DNA of 64,000 bases from Kluyvera sp036759925 (GCF_036759925.1 NZ_JAPKIB010000011.1:62001-126000), one strand, 5' to 3'. Positions 15,380-25,107 are shown, counted from the stretch's first letter. Program-made: numbers and translations. The notes: a model not told the origin generated them from the sequence alone.

Positions 15380-16882
15380 TTAGGCCGCAATAGCGTTCAT
15401 GATGGCGGGAACGGAAAGCTTATCGAGCGGGATCTCCGCTACCTGTTGGCGATCGCGCATGATGATCACCCGGTCGGCGTAGCCCACCAGCTCTTCCAGC
15501 TCGGACGAAATCACCAGCAGCGCCAGGCCATCGGCGCAGAGGGTTTCGATCAGGCGAATAATCTCTGCGTGCGCACCCACGTCGATCCCGCGGGTCGGTT
15601 CGTCGAGGATCAGGAACTGAGGGCGCGTCAGCAGCCAGCGGGAGAGCAGCACCTTCTGCTGGTTGCCGCCGGAGAGAAACTCTACCGGCTGCTCGGCGCT
15701 AGGCGTACGGATTGCCAGCTGGCGGATAAAGCGTTCGGCAATGTCGTTCTGCTCTTTGCGCGGAATCGGCCGCAGCCAGCCGCGCTGGGCCTGCAGGGCG
15801 AGGATAATATTTTCCCGCACCGAGGCAGCGGCAATAATGCCGTCGGTTTTACGATCCTCCGGACAGAAGCCAATTCCCAGACAGGAGGCCTGATGCGGCG
15901 ATCGCAGGGTTTGCGGTTTGCCTCTGATCGTTGCCTGGCCGCTGTCGGCAGGATGGATGCCGAAGATCACCTCGGCGGTTTCGGTACGCCCCGATCCCAG
16001 CAGCCCCGCCAGGCCGACGATCTCGCCGGGGCGAACGTGTAGATCGAACGGCGCGATGGTGCCTTTTTTGCCGTAGCCCTCAAACGAGGCGATCGGCTTG
16101 TCGCTGAGCAGCGTGCGCCCGGCGCGCTGTAGCGCCTGATGCTCCAGCTCGCGGCCAAGCATCATTTTGACCAGTTCAATCTGTGGCAGATCGCTGGTTT
16201 CCCGGCAGCCAACGAACGATCCGTTGCGCAGCACGGTGATCCGATCGCTGACCGTATAGACCTGATCGAGGAAGTGGGTGACGAAGATCAGGCTTACGCC
16301 ACGATCGCGCAGCTGGCGCATCAGGGTGAAGAGCATCTCCACTTCTTTGGTATCGAGACTGGCGGTCGGTTCATCGAGGATCAACACTTTTGCCGAGAGA
16401 TCGATGGCCCGGCAGATGGCGACAATCTGCTGCATCGCCACGGAAAAGCGGTTTAGCGGCTCACGCACGTCGAGGGAAAAGCCGTAGGAGGCCATCAGCG
16501 CGGTGGCGCGCTTTTCCATCTCTTTGCGCTGGATAAAGCCAAAGAGTTTGGGTTCACGGCCAATAAACAGGTTGTCCGCTACCGACATGTTCGGCAGCAG
16601 GTTCACTTCCTGGTAGACGGTGCCAATCCCCAGCTGTTGGGCATGGGCGGTATTTTTCGGGTTAATTTGCTGGCCTTCCAGCCAGATGCTGCCGCTGTTG
16701 GCGTGGTAGACACCGGTCAGCGCCTTGATAAGCGTCGATTTCCCCGCACCGTTTTCACCGAGCAGCGCCATAATTTCACCGCGCCGCAGGCTAAAATTGA
16801 CGTTATCCAGCGCCTTAACGCCGGGGAAGTACTGGCAGAGCCCCTCGGTGCGGAGGATTTCTGGGTTGGTTTCTGTGGTCAT
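15380..16882 (-). CDS. ytfR: galactofuranose ABC transporter ATP-binding protein
   Basis: A 500-residue protein, the same length as E. coli YtfR, with two ABC ATPase domains in tandem as in RbsA and MglA. The first Walker A is GENGAGKST (42-50). The second domain has the degenerate GLLGSGRTE loop usual for the C-terminal half of this class. Signature and Walker B (SGGNQQKVLLSRWL, FLILDEPTRGID) are intact in the second half; the first-domain signature is weaker (FSVAMQQIV). It is separated from ytfQ by a 105-base gap holding a C-rich repeat, which may lower its expression relative to the binding protein. Confidence 0.95.
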   Translation of the reverse strand: MTTETNPEILRTEGLCQYFPGVKALDNVNFSLRRGEIMALLGENGAGKSTLIKALTGVYHANSGSIWLEGQQINPKNTAHAQQLGIGTVYQEVNLLPNMSVADNLFIGREPKLFGFIQRKEMEKRATALMASYGFSLDVREPLNRFSVAMQQIVAICRAIDLSAKVLILDEPTASLDTKEVEMLFTLMRQLRDRGVSLIFVTHFLDQVYTVSDRITVLRNGSFVGCRETSDLPQIELVKMMLGRELEHQALQRAGRTLLSDKPIASFEGYGKKGTIAPFDLHVRPGEIVGLAGLLGSGRTETAEVIFGIHPADSGQATIRGKPQTLRSPHQASCLGIGFCPEDRKTDGIIAAASVRENIILALQAQRGWLRPIPRKEQNDIAERFIRQLAIRTPSAEQPVEFLSGGNQQKVLLSRWLLTRPQFLILDEPTRGIDVGAHAEIIRLIETLCADGLALLVISSELEELVGYADRVIIMRDRQQVAEIPLDKLSVPAIMNAIAA

Positions 16883-16891
16883 GGTGCGCTC

Positions 16892-16980
16892 TCCCCCTCA
16901 CCCAATACATTGTGCCCAACTTGCAGCCCGCACCGCCCTGCTCCCTCTCCCTTTCAGGGAGAGGGTTGGGGTGAGGGTAC
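16892..16980. repeat. C-rich hairpin repeat, copy D, inside the ytf operon
   Basis: The element is bounded by CCCCCTCACCC and GGGTGAGGG arms, with an inner hairpin CCCTCTCCCTTTCAGGGAGAGGG and a diverged left half. It occupies nearly all of the ytfQ-ytfR gap. A hairpin here would protect the ytfQ message from 3' decay and reduce readthrough to ytfR, as REP elements do between malE and malF. Confidence 0.7.
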
Positions 16981-16987
16981 AGCCCGC

Positions 16988-17944
16988 TTAATAGCCCATA
17001 TTTTTCTTCTTCTCTAACTCCTCTTTCGCCGTATCCGGCAGATACAGCGTGGACTTGGTCAGCGTCACTTTTTCCGGCATGGTGCCGTCTTTCTTGAATT
17101 TCTCCAGCGCATCAAACGCCGGGCCAGCCATATTCGGGGTCAACTCGACGCTGGCGTTGGCTTCACCGGCAATCATCGCTTTGTAGATATCCGGCACGCC
17201 GTCAATAGAGCCGGTCAGAATATCTTTGCCCGGCTTCAGCCCGGCCTCTTTGATGGCCTGAATAGCGCCGATCACCATGTCGTCGTTATGGGCGTAAACC
17301 ATGCAGATGTTCTTGCCGTTGTTTTCTGCCTTGATAAAGCTCTCCATCACCTCTTTACCCTTACTGCGGGTAAAGTCGCCGGACTGCGAGCGGATAATCT
17401 TGATGTTGGAGGCTTTCGAAATCGCATCGGCGAAGCCTTTCTTACGGTCAATCGCCACGCTCGCGCCGACGGTGCCCTGCAGCTCGACGACGTTACACGG
17501 TTTACCGTCGACGGTTTTAATCAGCCACTCGCCAATCAGTTGGCCTTCCAGCACGTTGTTGGCGGTCACCGTGGTCATGTAGAGCGATTTGTCTTTAACA
17601 TCAATGGAACGGTCGAGCAGGAAGACCGGGATTTTGGCCTCTTTGGCTTCCTTCAGCACCGGTTCCCAGCCGGTGGCGACCACCGGGGCGATAAAGATGG
17701 CGTCGACGCCCTGGGCGATAAACGAGCGAACTGCTTTAATCTGGTTTTCCTGCTTTTGCTGCCCGTCGGCGATCTTCAGGGTGATACCGCGTTTCTCCGC
17801 TTCCTGCTTCGCGACGTTGGTTTCCGCCGCGCGCCAGCCGGATTCAGATCCGACCTGCGAAAATCCCACAGTTAAAGGAGCAGCCATGACCATAGACGAC
17901 ATGGCTGCGGAAACTGCTGTGACAAGAAGTAAGCGCTTCCACAT
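16988..17944 (-). CDS. ytfQ: galactofuranose-binding periplasmic protein
   Basis: A 318-residue sugar-binding protein, identical in length to E. coli YtfQ, which binds the furanose form of galactose. Residues 1-21 are a signal peptide (cleavage after VMA, before APLTVGFSQ). The type I periplasmic-binding fold continues with KIADGQQKQENQIKAVRSF and CMVYAHNDDMVIGA. It is the first gene of the operon, preceded by a 400-base regulatory gap with an inverted repeat at 18012. The nearby chemoreceptor could use it as a co-receptor. Confidence 0.95.
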   Translation of the reverse strand: MWKRLLLVTAVSAAMSSMVMAAPLTVGFSQVGSESGWRAAETNVAKQEAEKRGITLKIADGQQKQENQIKAVRSFIAQGVDAIFIAPVVATGWEPVLKEAKEAKIPVFLLDRSIDVKDKSLYMTTVTANNVLEGQLIGEWLIKTVDGKPCNVVELQGTVGASVAIDRKKGFADAISKASNIKIIRSQSGDFTRSKGKEVMESFIKAENNGKNICMVYAHNDDMVIGAIQAIKEAGLKPGKDILTGSIDGVPDIYKAMIAGEANASVELTPNMAGPAFDALEKFKKDGTMPEKVTLTKSTLYLPDTAKEELEKKKNMGY

Positions 17945-18011
17945 AGAGTTATCCTCGTAGGGTTATTGTTGGTCAAATATTCATCTGCGGGAAAACTATA
18001 GACAATAGGAT

Positions 18012-18032
18012 ATGTAACGGAATGCGTTACAT
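18012..18032. promoter_or_regulatory. inverted repeat upstream of ytfQ, operator candidate
   Basis: ATGTAACG-GAATG-CGTTACAT has perfect eight-base arms and a five-base spacer, 67 bases upstream of the ytfQ start. The half-site TGTAAC/GTTACA resembles those of GalR/GalS and other LacI-type regulators, but the wider spacing is not theirs. The rest of the 17945-18346 gap holds the ppa promoter and no gene. Confidence 0.45.
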
Positions 18033-18300
18033 CACAATTCAAAAAAGTAAATTATTTGTTAATTAGCAGCGAACATCAGAGTTCAGGAAGGAGTAGGTGT
18101 CGCGCACCCATTGATGGCTATCGTTTTTGTGTTTTTTTTGACCACGACGCTGCCATTTTTTACCGTGTTGTAAACGGTTTCATGATTTTATTCATGATGC
18201 GGCTACGTTTATGGATTTTTCTGCCGTAAGAAGGCACTGAAAAGGCCGGGTTCCAGGGGGAGAGGCGTAAAACAGGTCAAGACTTTCCCGGCGAGTTGGC

Positions 18301-18306
18301 TATAAT
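18301..18306 (+). promoter_or_regulatory. ppa promoter -10 element
   Basis: A consensus TATAAT, 41 bases upstream of the ppa start, in the context GAGTTGGCTATAATACCGGG. The -35 box is not clear; the bases 17 upstream read CAAGAC. Such a strong -10 suits a housekeeping gene. Confidence 0.7.
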
Positions 18307-18346
18307 ACCGGGCACTAGTTTGCCATACATTCTAAAGGAAACAGAC

Positions 18347-18874
18347 ATGAGCTTACTCAACGTCCCTGCGGGTAAAGATCTGCCGGAAGATATCTACGTA
18401 GTCATCGAAATCCCGGCTAACGCAGATCCTATCAAATACGAAGTCGACAAAGAGAGCGGCGCGCTGTTCGTTGACCGTTTCATGTCCACCGCGATGTTCT
18501 ATCCGTGCAACTACGGTTACATCAACCACACCCTGTCTCTGGACGGTGACCCGGTAGACGTTCTGGTCCCAACGCCATACCCACTGGAGCCAGGTTCCGT
18601 CATTCGCTGCCGTCCAGTTGGCGTGCTGAAAATGACCGACGAATCCGGTGAAGATGCGAAGCTGGTTGCGGTACCGCACACCAAACTGAGCAAAGAATAC
18701 GATCACATCAAAGATGTGAACGACCTGCCAGACCTGCTGAAAGCGCAGATCACCCACTTCTTCGAGCACTACAAAGACCTCGAAGCGGGCAAATGGGTTA
18801 AGGTTGACGGTTGGGACAACGCTGAAGCGGCTAAAGCTGAAATCGTTGCTTCCTTCGAACGCGCGAAGAAATAA
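18347..18874 (+). CDS. ppa: inorganic pyrophosphatase
   Basis: A 175-residue family I soluble pyrophosphatase (E. coli Ppa has the same length after Met removal). It hydrolyses pyrophosphate to two phosphates and so pulls nucleic-acid and protein synthesis forward. The signature DGDPVDVLVP and the upstream YPCNYGYI are intact. The ATG at 18347 (MSLLNVPAGK) follows AAAGGAAAC and is the family start. It is flanked by a strong -10 element and a strong terminator and transcribed divergently from ytfQ. Confidence 0.98.
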   Translation: MSLLNVPAGKDLPEDIYVVIEIPANADPIKYEVDKESGALFVDRFMSTAMFYPCNYGYINHTLSLDGDPVDVLVPTPYPLEPGSVIRCRPVGVLKMTDESGEDAKLVAVPHTKLSKEYDHIKDVNDLPDLLKAQITHFFEHYKDLEAGKWVKVDGWDNAEAAKAEIVASFERAKK

Positions 18875-18891
18875 TATTTTTCGAGCGTGAC

Positions 18892-18924
18892 AAAAACACC
18901 GCCTTCGGGCGGTGTTTTTGTTTG
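18892..18924 (+). terminator. terminator of ppa
   Basis: The hairpin AAAAACACCGCC-TTCG-GGCGGTGTTTTT, followed by GTTTG, begins 17 bases after the ppa stop. The A-tract before it lets it also work on the minus strand. Confidence 0.9.
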
Positions 18925-18948
18925 TGCGGATCCCGGTATCAGCAATAC

Positions 18949-18979
18949 AAAAAACAACGCCACCCTGGGGTGGCGTTGT
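18949..18979 (-). terminator. terminator of ytfP/tamB operon
   Basis: On the minus strand ACAACGCCACC-CCAG-GGTGGCGTTGT is followed by TTTTTTGTATT, immediately past the ytfP stop at 18985. It ends the tamA-tamB-ytfP transcript. Confidence 0.85.
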
Positions 18980-18984
18980 CGTAT

Positions 18985-19329
18985 TCAATACTGGTCTTTG
19001 TCCAACCAGTTTCCACTTTCTATCAGCTTCAGCCCATCGACCGGGCGCTGATAGACGTACATCCAGGCACTGCCATAGGGCGTCTGGATGAGATGACGTG
19101 CATATTCACCTGCTTTGGTGCGCAGCGCATCCAGTTCGGCCAGCGTCGATGCGTCGATCCGATAAACCTCACCGTGTACCGTGCCTTCGCCGGGCACCGC
19201 GCCTGGATAGTGGCCCAGGCTGTACAGTTGATAATCGAAAACGCTGTGATCGCCCAGCCACTGGGCGTTGGTCATCCAGTGGCTGTTACCTTGTTTGCGC
19301 CGTAAACTGCCGTACACAAATATTCGCAT
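18985..19329 (-). CDS. ytfP: gamma-glutamylcyclotransferase family protein YtfP
   Basis: A 114-residue protein of the GGCT-like fold, with the FVYGSLRRKQGN substrate-loop motif near residues 3-14 and TKAGEYAR near 72-79, where the family's acidic catalytic residue lies. Its physiological substrate in bacteria is not established. It follows tamB by two bases and ends at a strong terminator, so it is the last gene of the tamA-tamB-ytfP operon, as in E. coli. Confidence 0.92.
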   Translation of the reverse strand: MRIFVYGSLRRKQGNSHWMTNAQWLGDHSVFDYQLYSLGHYPGAVPGEGTVHGEVYRIDASTLAELDALRTKAGEYARHLIQTPYGSAWMYVYQRPVDGLKLIESGNWLDKDQY

Positions 19330-19331
19330 TG

Positions 19332-22300
19332 CTAAAACTCAAACTGATAGAGCAAATCGAGCGCCTGGTCTACGCCAGACACCGCTTCCAGATACAGCTT
19401 AGGCATCAGGCGATAGCGTAACGTGAGCGTCGCTAACGAGTCAAAGATCCCCACGCCATATTTCACCTGCAGACCCGGCAATACGTAACCACTGACCACC
19501 ACCTGGGAGGAATCACCCACCCCTTGCGTATCCAGAGCCAGATTACTTACGCCAAACGTCTCGCCGATTTTACCCACAACCTGACCACTTTGTGCAACCC
19601 CCATACCAATAAGCATAGATGTCATGGCCGCACTGTCACTCTGGCCGCTGTCCAGACCCTGCCCACGCACGAGGTAGGAGAGCGCTTCCTGCTGCGACAT
19701 CGCCGGGTCGGAGAAGACCTCCGCCTTAGGCTGATCGGCTGAGCCGGTGACGCGAACGCCGGCGATCACATCATTTTCGGTAGCGTCTGGGTTACGAATG
19801 GCTTCGATATTCAGCAGCGGCTGATCCGGCGGGCCGGAGAACAGCAGTTCGCCTTTACGCACGATCAAATCCTGGCCGTAGGCGTGGAAGCGCCCTTCCG
19901 GAATGTTGATCTGCCCGTTCAGCCCCAGCCCCTGTTTATCCTGCGCCACCTTCAGGTCGCCGGTCAGGCGCGCCTTCAGGCCGAACGCGTCCAGACGGAC
20001 GTTGTTGCCGACATGGATATTCAGGTTGCTGTTGATAGGAATCGACGCGGACTGCGTTTTCTCCGGCTTGAGGTCACTGTTGAGCATCACCTCATCGCTG
20101 GAGACGCCGACAGCGCTTTCCGGCACCTCTTTCACAATAATACGCGCCCACGGGATATCGACGTTGCCATCCAGCGTGAACAGGCTTGGCGTGGCTTTAA
20201 ACTCAATGTCCGGCGATACATCCAGGCGCACCATCGGCGGCGCGGTGATACGAACCCGACTGCCTTTCGCGGCAATGCGCGCGCGCCAGTTGTCTATCTG
20301 CCGCCAGTCCGCGTCGCCGTTCAGGCTAATTTGCCCCTGCTGGGTACGAATATCCCCCAGCAGCGTCGAGCTGGCGCCGTTGAAGTTCATGGTTATCTGG
20401 CTTGGCTGCATGTCGAACGGCATAAAGTTGCCGTCCACGTCGATGCCGTTCAACTGCATCTGCCCATAGAGCAGCGGGCTCTGCACATCGCCGCCCAGAC
20501 GCAGGTTCGCGTTGAGCTTGCCGTCCGCCTTTTCACCGCGGGAGAAGATGGGATTAATCATCGCCAGTGAGAAGTTACGGATGTTGACGTTACCGCCCAG
20601 GTTACGCCGCCCCTGCGGGTCGGTGACCTGTACCTGCCCGTCCAGCTGGCCGTTGTTGGTCAGGCGGATAAGCCAGCCCAGCTCGGCGCGGTTGTTGTGC
20701 AGATCGGCGTTCAGATTCAGCGTGTCAAACGCCACCGGCAACGGCGCATCGTTGACGATTTGCGTAACCTTCACGTTGCGCCCGGAGAGCGTCACTTTAC
20801 CCTGCGGCAGCCCCTCTTTGGTGGTGTCCCAGGTCACGTCGGCGTTACCGCTGAACACCCCGCTGGCCTGCGTCGCTTCCGGCATAAACGGTTTGAGCAT
20901 CGCTAAGTCGAAGCGGTTAAGGTTAACTATCGCATGGCCCGCCGCCCCGGCATCAATCGTCTGCGGCACGCACAGTTCAGCGTTCGGGTTCACCCAGCAG
21001 TGCGGCCCGATGCTGATTTTCTGTTCGAGGTTGCGGTAGTCCAGTGCGATATCGCGGTTGATGGACCACGGGCCAACGGGGGTCTGGAAGCGCGTATTGC
21101 TGAGCGCCCCCTTCCAGCGTTCTTCTTTACGGTCGAAGCTGCCCGACAGGGCTAATTGGCCGGAGACCGGTTCGCCCTGAATCTGCAGCTGCAGCGCGTG
21201 CTGCTTCTCGTTGCCTTTGGCTGCCAGATGGACCAGGCCGATATTTACCCCCGGCTGGACGATGCGTTCTACGCGTACATCGAGGTTACCGGCAATCTGG
21301 TCGGTGGAATTGACGTCGCCATCCACGCGCACCTGAGCAATCGACAGCGCCTGCCAGCGCAGGCCACGCGCGGTGATATCCGCCAGCAGCTGCGGGGCGT
21401 CCACCGTACCGCGAACTTTCACTAACCCCTTCGCCGTGCCGCCAAGGCCCGGCAGCATGTTGTCGAGCTTCGGCGCATCAATGTTGGCATCCAGGTTGAG
21501 GTCTTTCACCCCCAGCTCGCCCTTCACGTCGGCGTTGTTGTTACCCAGCGCCACCTTCAGGCCGGGAATAGTCCACTGCATGTAGCTGTTGCCGCGCAGT
21601 GAACCATCGACGTTCACCTTGTTCTGCTTCACGTTGCCGGTGATTTTCACCTCCGGTACGTTCATCTGCCAGGTGCCGCCATAGAGGCTACCGTTGGTTT
21701 TAATCAGGCCATCCAGCTTCGACGGCCAGTCCGGTGCTACCTTCGCGGTGTTGATGCCACGAAGCGCCAGCTCACCGCGCCAGCTGATCGCCTGCTGCCA
21801 GTCGAGCAGTGCGGTCAGTTCGGTTTTCCCCTCCAGCGCGGCCACGGTCAGCTTGTCGAGGCTCACCTGCCGCTCGTTGCCTTTCGCGTCGATGGTAATA
21901 TCGGCTGGCGGTACGCCCTGCCCTTTCACCCCAGTGCGGAATGAGAGCGTATAGTCGGTCATCTTGCCGCCGAGCTTCAGCTTCAGGTCATCAGCCTGGA
22001 ACTGTTTCTCACCGGTAAACGGCCAGTAAAGCTGCTTGCTGTTGATCTCCAGATTGAACGGCAGCCCGGCTTCCGCCAGCTGTGTCTGGGCGCGAAGATC
22101 CATATCCACCGGGCCTGAAAGATTCACCCCCAGCTCCAGCTGCTTACGCACCTCGCCGCCCACTTTCAGCTTCACTTTCTCGCCCTTCAGCGGATCGATG
22201 TTCAGCGTACTGTTGAGCGTGATGTCTACCGGCCAGTCGTTGATCAACTGCGCGGTCCCGCTGGCGTTTACCGTGCCCTGACTGGAGTCAACGTCCAGCG

Positions 22301-23108
22301 TATCGAGCTTCATATTGCCGTCGATGCTGCTCACCTTCAGCAGCATTTTGTAGACCGTAAGGTCAGTGTCGCCGGTAATGCGCAGCTGTTCGCCGCTAAA
22401 GGACTCAATGTTCAGGTTCAGCGGCAGATGAATATCGGCCATCTCCGGCAGCACCGGTTTGGAGAACAGCTCGGTCATGGTCTCGCCGAGCGGTTTTTCC
22501 TGCGGCTGCGGGTTGTCAATTTTCGGCTCAACCACCTCTTTTTGCGCCACGTCGGCGACCTTCGGCAGGGCAATCAGCAGCCCTTGCAGCGTGGTTGGCG
22601 TCAGGGTCAGGTTTTTATCCTGCCATTGAAGGCCGCTGGTGAAGTCCATCACCGACACCGTGGTGGCATCAATCTTGATATTGACGCTGTTAAGCGCGAA
22701 CCGCTTGAGGGTAATCGGGTACGGCGTGGAGAGGTTCAGCGGGCCGCTGTCCTCTTCTTTCACCGGCGCGGCAGGCGGCATTTTGCTGCTGTCGATAGCC
22801 ACGTTGATGTTGCTAAGCGCAATGTCGTTCACGCACACGCTGCTGTGCCACAGGCAGTTGAGATCCACCGCCAGGTGGAATTCCCCGGCATCGACCGCCA
22901 CGCCCGGCTGGGTGTAGCGGACATTTTTCAGCGTCAGATCGCGCCAGCCGCCGGTGACCTTGCCGATTTCCAGCCCCGGCACCCAGCGGTTTGCCGCGTT
23001 AAACAGCAGATGTAACCCTGTCGTCGTGCCGACGAGGAATCCGACGATCCCCACCAGCAGCACGAGAAAAATCAGTACGCCGAGGCTTATTTTCTTCCAT
23101 AACGTCAT
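19332..23108 (-). CDS. tamB: translocation and assembly module protein TamB
   Basis: A 1258-residue envelope-spanning protein (E. coli TamB is 1259). Residues 8-28 form the inner-membrane anchor. The body is a long repetitive beta-rich taco-like fold of the AsmA/YhdP class, and the C-terminal DUF490 domain ends in LLYQFEF, with a terminal Phe as in outer-membrane-interacting proteins. With TamA it assists insertion of certain autotransporters and is implicated in phospholipid transport to the outer membrane. The start overlaps the tamA stop by 4 bases. Confidence 0.96.
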   Translation of the reverse strand: MTLWKKISLGVLIFLVLLVGIVGFLVGTTTGLHLLFNAANRWVPGLEIGKVTGGWRDLTLKNVRYTQPGVAVDAGEFHLAVDLNCLWHSSVCVNDIALSNINVAIDSSKMPPAAPVKEEDSGPLNLSTPYPITLKRFALNSVNIKIDATTVSVMDFTSGLQWQDKNLTLTPTTLQGLLIALPKVADVAQKEVVEPKIDNPQPQEKPLGETMTELFSKPVLPEMADIHLPLNLNIESFSGEQLRITGDTDLTVYKMLLKVSSIDGNMKLDTLDVDSSQGTVNASGTAQLINDWPVDITLNSTLNIDPLKGEKVKLKVGGEVRKQLELGVNLSGPVDMDLRAQTQLAEAGLPFNLEINSKQLYWPFTGEKQFQADDLKLKLGGKMTDYTLSFRTGVKGQGVPPADITIDAKGNERQVSLDKLTVAALEGKTELTALLDWQQAISWRGELALRGINTAKVAPDWPSKLDGLIKTNGSLYGGTWQMNVPEVKITGNVKQNKVNVDGSLRGNSYMQWTIPGLKVALGNNNADVKGELGVKDLNLDANIDAPKLDNMLPGLGGTAKGLVKVRGTVDAPQLLADITARGLRWQALSIAQVRVDGDVNSTDQIAGNLDVRVERIVQPGVNIGLVHLAAKGNEKQHALQLQIQGEPVSGQLALSGSFDRKEERWKGALSNTRFQTPVGPWSINRDIALDYRNLEQKISIGPHCWVNPNAELCVPQTIDAGAAGHAIVNLNRFDLAMLKPFMPEATQASGVFSGNADVTWDTTKEGLPQGKVTLSGRNVKVTQIVNDAPLPVAFDTLNLNADLHNNRAELGWLIRLTNNGQLDGQVQVTDPQGRRNLGGNVNIRNFSLAMINPIFSRGEKADGKLNANLRLGGDVQSPLLYGQMQLNGIDVDGNFMPFDMQPSQITMNFNGASSTLLGDIRTQQGQISLNGDADWRQIDNWRARIAAKGSRVRITAPPMVRLDVSPDIEFKATPSLFTLDGNVDIPWARIIVKEVPESAVGVSSDEVMLNSDLKPEKTQSASIPINSNLNIHVGNNVRLDAFGLKARLTGDLKVAQDKQGLGLNGQINIPEGRFHAYGQDLIVRKGELLFSGPPDQPLLNIEAIRNPDATENDVIAGVRVTGSADQPKAEVFSDPAMSQQEALSYLVRGQGLDSGQSDSAAMTSMLIGMGVAQSGQVVGKIGETFGVSNLALDTQGVGDSSQVVVSGYVLPGLQVKYGVGIFDSLATLTLRYRLMPKLYLEAVSGVDQALDLLYQFEF

Positions 23109-24838
23109 AGTTCAGGCCCCAGTCCGATATAAAACTGCAATCCATGTTCATCTTTGTCGCCCACTGGGACGGCGAAATCGAGCTTGATAGGCCCGACCGG
23201 CGACTGCCAGCGTACGCCAACGCCCGCGCCTTTTTTCCAGTCACTCTGGCGGATATCGCTGACTGCTTCACCGCCGTCAACGAACACCGCGCCCCACCAT
23301 TTCCCGGTCACGTTGTACTGATACTCCAGCGAGCCGGTAGCCAGTTTAGAGGCACCAATCAGCTTGCCGTTGTCGTCGCGCGGGGCGATCGATTTGTATT
23401 TATAGCCGCGAATACTGCGGTCGCCACCGGCGAAGAAACGCAGGTCCGGCGGTACGCGGTCGAAGTCGCCGGTTTCAATCCAGCCAAGGTTGCCGCGCAT
23501 CACAAAACGATGGCGGTCATAGAGCGTACGGATCCAGACGTTTTGCGCCTGAATAACGGAGAAGTCGACGTCCGAACCCCAAGCTGTGTTGGAGTAGTCG
23601 ATAGAGTAACGCTGCGAGTCACCCCAGGTTGGCATCAGGCCACCGCGCGAGCGGGTTCGACTGATAGAGACGCCAGGGTAGAACAGCATGGTGGTATTGG
23701 TGACATCGGCCTGGGTAAAGTGGTCGAGGCTCCAGCGCAGGTTAATGGCGCGCTGCCAGCCGCTCGACAGGTCCCAGTAACGCGAGACGGCAAGCGTAGT
23801 GGAGTCCGCTTTGGTGTCGTTAAGGTCGGTGCTTTTGAAACCGCCCTGCACCAGGTAATACTGCTCCAGCGGGTTCTTCAGCAGCGGCATTTTGTAGCTG
23901 AAGTCCAATTGCTGTTCCGGAGCGGACACGCTGACGCTGGTCGTCAGGCTATGGCCGTAGGAGTTAACCCACGGTTTTTTCCACGAGGCTTTCACCCGTG
24001 GCCCCACGTCGGTGGAGTAGCCGCCCCCCAGTTCAACGGTGTTTTCGCTGCGCGGCGAGACGACGCCATGCAGCGGTAGCACCTTCGTTTTCCGGGAGTT
24101 ATCAAATTCAGGGGCCACCACTACCGAGTTAAACCAACCGGTGGCAGAGAGACGACGGTTCAGTTCAGCGAGATCGCTGGACTGGTAATAATCGCCCTTT
24201 TTAAACGGCACCAGATGCTGCAAATACTCCTCGCGGATCTGCGAGCCTTCAAAGGTGACGTCGCCAAAGCGGTAGCGTTCGCCGCTATCGTAGTCGATAT
24301 CCCAGAACGCCTGATGACGGGCGAGCGACACGCCAAGCTGGCTCTTGTTAAACTCGCTATCGAAGTAGCCTTTGCGCAGCGCCACGCTGGTTAACGAGCT
24401 TTTAAAGTGGTCGTAATCGCTGTGATTCAGGACGGAGCCAATTTTAGGCCGGGTTTTCAGCAGCGCCAGATAGTCGCTGTCGGTCCGCGCGCCGCCGCGC
24501 AGAATCACGTCGGTGCCACCAATCAGCACCGGTTCGCCGGGCGTCACTTTCACCAGCAGCACCTGACGGCCTTTGGCCGGAGGCGGTTTAAGTTCGAAAT
24601 CGATGGTCGGCTCATAGTAGCCAAGGGCCTTCAGCCCTTCACGAATAGCATCATCGACGCGCGCGCGAAAACGACGATCGGCGGTCACTTCATCGCTGCC
24701 GATGTTCGAAAGCTGCGCACGCACGTTTTTTTGTAGCTCGCCTGAGAGCCCTTCAACCTGCAGACGGACGTTTGCTGCACTGGCAATACCGCTGGTCAGC
24801 AGCAAGCTCACCAAACATAACTGGCGGATTTGTCGCAC
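23105..24838 (-). CDS. tamA: outer-membrane assembly factor TamA
   Basis: A 577-residue Omp85-family protein, the same length as E. coli TamA. It has a signal peptide (LLLTSGIASA|ANVRLQ), three POTRA domains (to about residue 265) and a 16-stranded beta barrel ending FYIGLGPEL. The barrel carries the conserved GGDRSIRGYKY (Omp85 RGF/Y motif). The start is a GTG at 24838, preceded by AGGAGA and giving the E. coli-like RQIRQLC N-terminus; a longer in-frame start lacks a ribosome site. It overlaps tamB by 4 bases. Confidence 0.95.
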   Translation of the reverse strand: MRQIRQLCLVSLLLTSGIASAANVRLQVEGLSGELQKNVRAQLSNIGSDEVTADRRFRARVDDAIREGLKALGYYEPTIDFELKPPPAKGRQVLLVKVTPGEPVLIGGTDVILRGGARTDSDYLALLKTRPKIGSVLNHSDYDHFKSSLTSVALRKGYFDSEFNKSQLGVSLARHQAFWDIDYDSGERYRFGDVTFEGSQIREEYLQHLVPFKKGDYYQSSDLAELNRRLSATGWFNSVVVAPEFDNSRKTKVLPLHGVVSPRSENTVELGGGYSTDVGPRVKASWKKPWVNSYGHSLTTSVSVSAPEQQLDFSYKMPLLKNPLEQYYLVQGGFKSTDLNDTKADSTTLAVSRYWDLSSGWQRAINLRWSLDHFTQADVTNTTMLFYPGVSISRTRSRGGLMPTWGDSQRYSIDYSNTAWGSDVDFSVIQAQNVWIRTLYDRHRFVMRGNLGWIETGDFDRVPPDLRFFAGGDRSIRGYKYKSIAPRDDNGKLIGASKLATGSLEYQYNVTGKWWGAVFVDGGEAVSDIRQSDWKKGAGVGVRWQSPVGPIKLDFAVPVGDKDEHGLQFYIGLGPEL

Positions 24839-25107
24839 ATTTTCTCCTGAATATCCTTGTTCCCACCCCAACGGGAAACGAAAGCCCGCTCCGCGGCCAC
24901 GACTGCGTTTTCGCCATTACTGCGCTCTGAGGGCGCACGGCATTCAACGTCAGCTCAAAAAACCCACTCTTTGTCGGGTTGAAAAAAAGACAGAGCCCCA
25001 AATTATTCTTATGTTTAAATCTAGACGTATTCGGCGTGTTTATTGTGTTAAAAGACGCGCTCGGTTACAACCTTAACGGAAATTACCGTACACCGGAGGC
25101 CTATCCC

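Noticed and set aside
24839..25107. Possible small gene between tamA and msrA
   Set aside because: Short frames on both strands lack ribosome sites and recognisable content; the gap is best read as two promoters.
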